DNA of 10,431 nt from an uncultured Holdemanella sp. (GTDB lineage Bacteria > Bacillota_I > Bacilli_A > Erysipelotrichales > Erysipelotrichaceae). The notes beneath the pieces are model-generated. The model worked only from the letters and a program-made list of their open reading frames with translations, was not told the origin of the DNA and did not search any database. Shown in pieces: positions 6,369 to 10,431 of the stretch. The stretch covers positions 1-10,431 of the forward strand of contig CAAEDN010000080.1 of assembly GCA_900754615.1 (NCBI GenBank), in the 5' to 3' direction. Made by a program: the position numbers and the translations under genes. Each line of letters opens with the position of its first letter. Positions within the stretch are counted from its first letter, which is position 1.

Positions 6369-6700
6369 TTACTTTGCTAAGAATTCATACACATTCCATT
6401 TAATATATTTCAAGAAACCATTCGATGAATCTGTTCACTATATTTATCAAAATATTCATATAATATAGTAAATATCTCTTGTGTATTTTCTTCTTCTGAA
6501 ATATGTATATCGTGCACAATTACAAGCCAACAAAAGTCCATTAAATCAAATATATCTTCAAAATAATTATAGAAAATCAATCTAGAATAATTACATGCAT
6601 CGTATAATTGTTGTACTTTGCAATTCCATCATCTTATTTGAACAATCCCTTAAAGTTCTTCTCGCAAATCGACTTATTTTTGTGTCAAATCCATTTTCAT
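6369..6700 (-). pseudogene. Decayed small gene of unknown function
   Basis: This otherwise gene-free stretch holds the remains of a minus-strand gene. A GGAG site seven bases upstream precedes ATG 6700, which reads MKMDLTQK and then meets TAA 6676, TAA 6652 and TGA 6631 in the same frame. After these the frame is open for over 70 codons (e.g. LIFYNYFEDIFDLMDF, EIFTILYEYFDKYSEQIH) with protein-like composition up to TGA 6412. A second frame carries a plausible C-terminus, FLKYIKWNVYEFLAK, ending at TAA 6371-6369 next to a strong terminator. At least one frameshift and three nonsense changes are therefore implied. The product would have been roughly 105-110 residues, rich in Tyr, Phe and acidic residues. 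No family is recognised. Confidence 0.5.
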
Positions 6701-6722
6701 TCTATTCACTCCATCTAAGTTA

Positions 6723-6751
6723 AATGTATCAATACATACAGAAGAATACAA
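6723..6751 (-). promoter_or_regulatory. Candidate promoter of the decayed gene
   Basis: TTGTAT (6751-6746), 17-base spacer, then TACATT (6728-6723) preceded by TGA, giving an extended -10. It is suitably placed for the start at 6700, which supports a once functional gene. Confidence 0.4.
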
Positions 6752-6764
6752 TCTTTAATTTTGT

Positions 6765-6780
6765 ATCGATGTTCATCGAT
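6765..6780. promoter_or_regulatory. ATCGATG-type inverted repeat upstream of the decayed gene
   Basis: ATCGATG-TT-CATCGAT has perfect 7-base arms and no T-run, so it is not a terminator. It lies just upstream of the candidate -35 of the decayed gene and could be an operator. No regulator is assigned. Confidence 0.3.
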
Positions 6781-6810
6781 GGACACATTCAATTGTATTG
6801 TTCATACAAG

Positions 6811-6836
6811 AAAAAGGCGATCAATAAATATCGCCT
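6811..6836 (-). terminator. Rho-independent terminator of the second MATE gene
   Basis: On the minus strand AGGCGAT (6836-6830), an 8-base loop and ATCGCCT (6821-6815) form a 7-bp GC-containing stem followed by T5. The gene's stop codon lies inside the hairpin. Confidence 0.88.
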
Positions 6837-8164
6837 CTTACTAATTTCTTTGAATAAATATGATAATACCCCATCAATAAGGCTGCATTCACGATCCATG
6901 TCAATGGCCAACCCAAGAATACAGTGATCAATTCTGAACTAAATTGTGTTGCCACAAATAAATAGACTTGTCTTAAAATAACGAAACATAAAATCATCGA
7001 ATACATTGGCACCTTAGATAATCCAACACCTCTTAGGGCACCTGCTGTAATATGGGACAAAGGAAGGAACACATAGCCTGGTGCAAAAACAGAAATCATA
7101 GTTACACCAGCTACAATCACATCTTTATCTTGTGAGAACAATCCAACTAAGAACTCTCCATTTGTATAAATCAAGAAGGCTCCTAAGGCGATGATTATTT
7201 CACACATCAATAATGTTGTATATAAGCCTTTTCGTACACGTTTATAATTTTGAGCTCCATAGTTCTGTCCCACAAACGTCGTGATAGCCATTGAGAAACT
7301 CTGAATTGGAAGCTGCAAGAAACCATCCAGTTTTGTCGTTGTACTATAACCTGCAACCGCTGCAGAACCAAATCTAGAAATATACGATTGTACAATTACA
7401 TTTGAAAAAGAAACAATACTGTTTTGTAAAGCAGCTGGTATTCCAATCGAAATGATTCTTGATAGAATTGGCTTTGAAAAACGAATCTTAGAAATATATA
7501 CCTTATACTCCTTATCTGTATGCATCAATTCATGCATGACTAAAATAGCTGAAACGAATTGTGCCAACGTTGTCGCAATACCAACACCGGCAACGCCTAA
7601 ATTAAAATAAATCACAAATACAAAATCTAATATAATATTTACTAAACTTGATACAACTAGATAAATCAATGGATTTTTACTATCACCCAAAGCTCTCAAA
7701 ATTCCAGCTCCCATATTATAAATAAGCGAGAAAGAAACACCCGCAAAATAGATTTGTAGATAGATTACAGCCAAAGGTAAAACTTCTTTCGGAGAACCAA
7801 TCATAACTAAGATGGGTTTAGAAAGTGCTATCCCCAATATAGTAAACAAAACACATAGGACGAGAGTTAAAGCTAAAGATGTATGAATCGAATCTTGCAT
7901 TTTTTTTGTTTCTTTTGCCCCAAAATATTGTGCAATTACAACTCCAGCACCCGTAGAAAGTCCCATAAAGAAGCCAACTAACATATTAATAATGGAAGTG
8001 GATTGTCCTACAGCCGCAAGGGCATGCGAACTGACAAAGTTACCTACCACATATGAATCTACCGTATTATATAATTGTTGAAATAAATTTCCTACAAGCA
8101 ATGGTAAAGAGAAGATCAAAATCGACTTCCATATACTTCCCTTTAATAAATCTGTACTTTCCAT
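6821..8164 (-). CDS. MATE family efflux transporter (YoeA/NorM-like type)
   Basis: A 447-residue polytopic membrane protein with about twelve transmembrane segments. Diagnostic stretches are ILIFSLPLLVGNLFQQLYN (15-33) with the helix-1 Pro, followed by VDSYVVGNFV; GIPAALQNS at the start of the second half; and TTFVGQNYGAQNYKRVRKG, the second-half MATE signature. It should export small cations or metabolites by ion antiport; the substrate is not known. The start is supported by AAAGGGTGA a few bases upstream. It lies 95 bases after the ZIP gene in the same direction with no convincing terminator between, so read-through from the VanY-ZIP unit is likely, though a weak promoter of its own in the gap cannot be excluded. 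A terminator overlaps its stop codon. Confidence 0.92.
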   Translation of the reverse strand: MESTDLLKGSIWKSILIFSLPLLVGNLFQQLYNTVDSYVVGNFVSSHALAAVGQSTSIINMLVGFFMGLSTGAGVVIAQYFGAKETKKMQDSIHTSLALTLVLCVLFTILGIALSKPILVMIGSPKEVLPLAVIYLQIYFAGVSFSLIYNMGAGILRALGDSKNPLIYLVVSSLVNIILDFVFVIYFNLGVAGVGIATTLAQFVSAILVMHELMHTDKEYKVYISKIRFSKPILSRIISIGIPAALQNSIVSFSNVIVQSYISRFGSAAVAGYSTTTKLDGFLQLPIQSFSMAITTFVGQNYGAQNYKRVRKGLYTTLLMCEIIIALGAFLIYTNGEFLVGLFSQDKDVIVAGVTMISVFAPGYVFLPLSHITAGALRGVGLSKVPMYSMILCFVILRQVYLFVATQFSSELITVFLGWPLTWIVNAALLMGYYHIYSKKLVRGDIY

Positions 8165-8220
8165 ACCTTCACCCTTTCACAAAAGAAAATGCAGAATTCC
8201 TTATTGGTCTTCTACATCAT

Positions 8221-8235
8221 GTAAAATAATTTTAA
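8221..8235. promoter_or_regulatory. AT-rich 7-1-7 palindrome between the ZIP and MATE genes
   Basis: GTAAAATAATTTTAA contains the AATNATT core and spacing seen in Fur-family operators, and sits upstream of the MATE gene. In such AT-rich DNA it may be chance; no matched promoter was found next to it. Confidence 0.2.
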
Positions 8236-8259
8236 CTCTTTTCTGAAAAAAATGAAAGC

Positions 8260-9006
8260 TTATCCTAAAATTACATCCAATACCATCATGATACAAAAAC
8301 CTACCAAGAAAGAAAGTGTGGGAAGATTGGAATGTCTTCCTTGTGCCATTTCAGGAACAAGTTCTTCTACAACCACAAACAACATGGCACCTGCCGCAAA
8401 ACTCAGACAAAAAGGTAAACATTGTAAAATCCAATTTGAAAACAGAATCGTAAGATAGCCAAATATTGGTTCTACAATACCCGATAATGCACCTATCAAA
8501 AATGCCTTATGCTTAGAATAGCCATTACTCTTTAAAGGTAAAGATAAAATGGCTCCTTCTGGAAAGTTTTGAATCGCAATTCCAATCGATAAGGCTAAAC
8601 CTGAAAATAAGTTTTGTGTTTGTATAGCTTGTGCCAAAACAATACCTACAGCCATACCTTCTGGAATATTATGAAGTGTCACGGCTAAAACAAGCTTTGT
8701 CGTTTTCTTTAAATGTGACTCTTTTCCCTCTTCATCCTTTGTCCCTGGATGTATATGAGGTACAAAACTATCCAACACCAAAAGTAATAGAGATCCAACA
8801 AATATTCCAAGTACAACAATTAAAATATTCTTTTCCTGTTTAATGGCCGGAATCAACAAGGACCAAATACTAGCAGCTACCATGACTCCGGAAGCAATGC
8901 CTGAAAAACATCTAGATAATAATTCATTATTTTTATTTTTTAAAATATACACACAAGCTGAGCCAAGTGTAGTACCAAAAAAAGGAATCAGTAAACCTAA
9001 CCACAT
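8260..9006 (-). CDS. ZIP family metal transporter (GufA-like)
   Basis: A 248-residue membrane protein of the ZIP family, which carries Zn2+ or related divalent metals into the cytoplasm. The binuclear metal site is visible as HNIPEGM (112-118) in the predicted fourth helix and QNFPEG (146-151) in the fifth, with EELVPE (214-219) near helix seven. The Gln in the fifth-helix motif is characteristic of the GufA branch. A short His/acid-containing loop (HIHPG, 84-88, then DEEGKESH) precedes helix four and may bind metal. The start at 9006 has GGTGA five bases upstream; in-frame GTG 9015 and ATG 9012 overlap that site. It follows the VanY-like gene by 42 bases with no terminator, so they are probably co-transcribed. 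Which metal is carried cannot be read. Confidence 0.9.
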   Translation of the reverse strand: MWLGLLIPFFGTTLGSACVYILKNKNNELLSRCFSGIASGVMVAASIWSLLIPAIKQEKNILIVVLGIFVGSLLLLVLDSFVPHIHPGTKDEEGKESHLKKTTKLVLAVTLHNIPEGMAVGIVLAQAIQTQNLFSGLALSIGIAIQNFPEGAILSLPLKSNGYSKHKAFLIGALSGIVEPIFGYLTILFSNWILQCLPFCLSFAAGAMLFVVVEELVPEMAQGRHSNLPTLSFLVGFCIMMVLDVILG

Positions 9007-9048
9007 ATTCATCACCGTAGTTAGTTTAAATTAATTCCTTTGTATCCG

Positions 9049-10221
9049 TCAATTCAAACGCATATTATACGTAAATCCATGATGTAAAATATAATCTTCA
9101 AAGACCCAGTTCTTTAAATAAATCTCTTTTGCGACATCTTTTCCCACATATCGAAAATGATCTGTTTCATTTTCAACACCCGTTTTTTTACTTGATTTTT
9201 CGGGATAACGCAAAATAAATCCATATTTATAAGCATTTTGTTCTAACCAGTTATAATCCGACGTTTCCTCAAACGTATTATAAATTCCATCCGCTACATC
9301 TTGACATGTTAGATTCACGCTATATCCAGTTTGATGTTCATTATAGCCTGCACTAGAAACCGCATTTAACTTATAAGTCGATCCATAGTTTGAAAAAGCT
9401 TCATTATAGGCTGCCTTTTGCTCATCATACGAACGATATGAACTTTTAATCACTAGATGATGATCTTTTTTTAAAGCCGCCTTATACATCTTTTCAAATG
9501 CATCCGCCGCTTCCTTTCTCAATTTTGCAGGTTGTGTCGCATAAGGAACATTGACCTTTCGCAAATCGCTAGGTGCATAATCGCTTCCCAAACTAAAACC
9601 TTCCTTAACCAAGACCAAAGAATCTTCTGGACTTAAAATTGTATAAGAACGACCATTCTTTTTACTCGAATCAATGCCTGGATAAGAAACTTTCAAGACT
9701 GTCTTTAAAGGACTCGATTCCAAATCCGAATATCCTTTCACATCACAAATCTGAGCGCCTTTAACAGCCAAATATTTCTTTGTCTTTTCATATGGAATAT
9801 TTGAAGTGATCAATGAATCCAATGTCGAAATCGAATATAAATCCGAATTCTTAAATAAGAAACTGGTTGTATATCCCAAGAAATTTAAATCTTCCATTCT
9901 TTCATAATAAGCATCCACATAGTATACAACTTTAGAAGTCTTATACTTCGTCATTCTATAATACGTATCATATAATACATAATGCGAATTATTCTTTACC
10001 CTGTCCCACTTAGATATATCAATCACATGATTATAGTCTAGAATATCATGAATCTCACTGCTATCCAAATTTAAAACTACCTTTTTAGCCTCTCTATCAT
10101 ACCCCCTGATACTCAACCGTATTTTTGTGAAATTCACAATCAATAATACTAGACAAATAACAGGTATCATAAGCACGATTGCCATGCGTTTTGTATTAAT
10201 TTTTCTTCTTTTTTTCACCAT
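9049..10221 (-). CDS. VanY-like D-Ala-D-Ala carboxypeptidase (M15B), membrane-anchored, altered zinc ligand
   Basis: A 390-residue protein with a basic N-terminus, one membrane anchor (about 13-31) and an extracytoplasmic part. Residues 35-200 match nothing I recognise. The C-terminal half is an M15B (VanY/DacY) domain: SLVLVKEGFSL...YAPSDL (201-220), LRKEAADAFEKM (234-245), SSYRSY with Arg263, EHQTGYSVN (295-303), NWLEQNAYKYGFILRYP and ETDHFRYVG with Glu352 and His355. Such enzymes trim the terminal D-Ala from peptidoglycan stem peptides. In the HxxxxxxD zinc motif His296 is kept, but Asp is replaced by Asn303 (codon AAT, 9315-9313), so activity is uncertain. The start is ATG 10221 or GTG 10218, because AGGTGG lies just before them; the frame extends further upstream but without a binding site. 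Probable first gene of a unit with ZIP and MATE. Confidence 0.85.
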   Translation of the reverse strand: MVKKRRKINTKRMAIVLMIPVICLVLLIVNFTKIRLSIRGYDREAKKVVLNLDSSEIHDILDYNHVIDISKWDRVKNNSHYVLYDTYYRMTKYKTSKVVYYVDAYYERMEDLNFLGYTTSFLFKNSDLYSISTLDSLITSNIPYEKTKKYLAVKGAQICDVKGYSDLESSPLKTVLKVSYPGIDSSKKNGRSYTILSPEDSLVLVKEGFSLGSDYAPSDLRKVNVPYATQPAKLRKEAADAFEKMYKAALKKDHHLVIKSSYRSYDEQKAAYNEAFSNYGSTYKLNAVSSAGYNEHQTGYSVNLTCQDVADGIYNTFEETSDYNWLEQNAYKYGFILRYPEKSSKKTGVENETDHFRYVGKDVAKEIYLKNWVFEDYILHHGFTYNMRLN

Positions 10222-10237
10222 AAACCACCTAAAAATT

Positions 10238-10266
10238 ATTATATTAAATCTAAACATGAAAAACAA
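10238..10266 (-). promoter_or_regulatory. Possible promoter of the VanY-like gene
   Basis: TATAAT (10243-10238) with TTGTTT (10266-10261) 17 bases upstream on the minus strand. The predicted start would fall right at the AGGTGG site, giving an unusually short leader, so the call is tentative. Confidence 0.35.
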
Positions 10267-10286
10267 ACACGATTCATTTACAATAC

Positions 10287-10305
10287 ATTACATTTAGCAT
10301 GTAAT
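10287..10305. promoter_or_regulatory. Inverted repeat in the divergent region, possible operator
   Basis: ATTACAT-TTAGC-ATGTAAT has perfect 7-base arms and overlaps the expected -35 zone of the plus-strand amidohydrolase promoter. A T-run follows on the plus strand, so a weak terminator shape is an alternative, but no plus-strand gene precedes it. Confidence 0.4.
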
Positions 10306-10318
10306 TTTTTTCATACCG

Positions 10319-10327
10319 TGATACAAT
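10319..10327 (+). promoter_or_regulatory. Extended -10 promoter of the amidohydrolase gene
   Basis: TGATACAAT matches the extended -10 consensus at all but one position and lies 20 bases before the start codon at 10348. The -35 region (about 10299-10304, ATGTAA) is poor. Confidence 0.5.
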
Positions 10328-10347
10328 GGTTTCTAGAGGTGAGTAAA

Positions 10348-10431
10348 ATGTTATTTAAAAACGCAACAATCTATACAATGGAACAAGATCCATTCGTAGG
10401 AGATTTTAAAATGGATAAGGGTGTATTTACA
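10348..10431 (+). CDS. N-terminus of an amidohydrolase-like protein (3' end outside window)
   Basis: The first 28 codons of a gene running off the right edge. AGAGGTGAG (10335-10343) is a good ribosome binding site just before the ATG. The peptide begins MLFKNATIYTMEQDPF and continues with an acidic-hydrophobic strand (VGDFKMDKGVF), which is the usual opening beta-strand pattern of amidohydrolases (xLIKNAxIxTM...GDxLxxxGxI). Such enzymes deaminate or hydrolyse cyclic and linear amides; the subfamily cannot be told from this piece. The family call rests on one short motif, but the gene itself, with promoter and ribosome binding site, is well supported. Confidence 0.65.
   Translation, partial: MLFKNATIYTMEQDPFVGDFKMDKGVFT

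Noticed and set aside
6724..6927. Plus-strand open frame in the gap downstream of the second MATE gene
   Set aside because: No ribosome binding site, runs through the MATE terminator and into the antisense of the MATE gene; composition is not protein-like.
4287..8164. Two MATE genes as a possible tandem duplication
   Set aside because: The proteins differ across their whole length and have different N-terminal and mid-protein signatures; they belong to different MATE subgroups.
8572..8577. Gln in place of His in the fifth-helix ZIP motif (QNFPEG)
   Set aside because: This is the regular state in the GufA branch of ZIP transporters, so it does not suggest loss of function.
1..10431. tRNA, rRNA, riboswitch or insertion-sequence signatures
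   Set aside because: No cloverleaf with CCA-type end, no conserved rRNA stretch, no known riboswitch core and no transposase or flanking inverted repeats were found on either strand.

Overview
The window is AT-rich, with standard-code bacterial genes, strong AGGAGG/AGGTG-type ribosome binding sites, TATAAT boxes (several with an extended TGn) and classic hairpin-plus-U-tract terminators. This points to a low-GC Firmicute (Bacillota). The protein set (a standalone AAA ATPase/PD-(D/E)XK protein, two MATE exporters, a VanY-type peptidase, a GufA-type ZIP transporter) would suit an anaerobic gut member of the Erysipelotrichales or a related group. That placement is inference, because no 16S or other marker gene lies here. 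No rRNA, tRNA, CRISPR array, insertion sequence or phage gene was found.

Layout. 1-600: the 3' part of a plus-strand RlmI-like SAM methyltransferase, ending in a terminator. 604-1356 (minus): an intact but short protein related to imidazolonepropionase that has lost the visible metal ligands. 1357-1415: two overlapping divergent promoters whose -10 boxes together form a PerR/Fur-like 7-1-7 palindrome. 1416-2075 (plus): a small alpha/beta hydrolase with a bidirectional terminator. 2102-2301: an intergenic stretch with a 33-bp tandem repeat that can be read as an 11-residue repeat. 2302-4209 (minus): a two-gene operon of an AAA-ATPase-like/PD-(D/E)XK protein and a 100-residue unknown protein, with its own extended -10 promoter and a terminator.

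4258-6327 (minus): a HAD phosphatase followed, one base after its stop, by a MATE exporter, with promoter, possible operator and terminator. 6369-6751 (minus): a decayed small gene that still has promoter, ribosome binding site and terminator. 6811-10221 (minus): a likely transcription unit of a membrane-anchored VanY-type M15 peptidase, a ZIP metal transporter and a second, different MATE exporter, closed by a terminator. 10222-10431: a divergent intergenic region with an inverted repeat, then the first 28 codons of a plus-strand amidohydrolase.

Most genes concern transport (two MATE, one ZIP), the envelope (VanY-like) and small-molecule hydrolysis (HAD, alpha/beta hydrolase, amidohydrolases). 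No single pathway ties them together. The least ordinary items are the ligand-less HutI-like protein, the Asp-to-Asn change at a zinc ligand in the VanY-like protein, the AAA/nuclease plus small-protein operon with the repeat tract next to it, and the palindromic divergent promoter.
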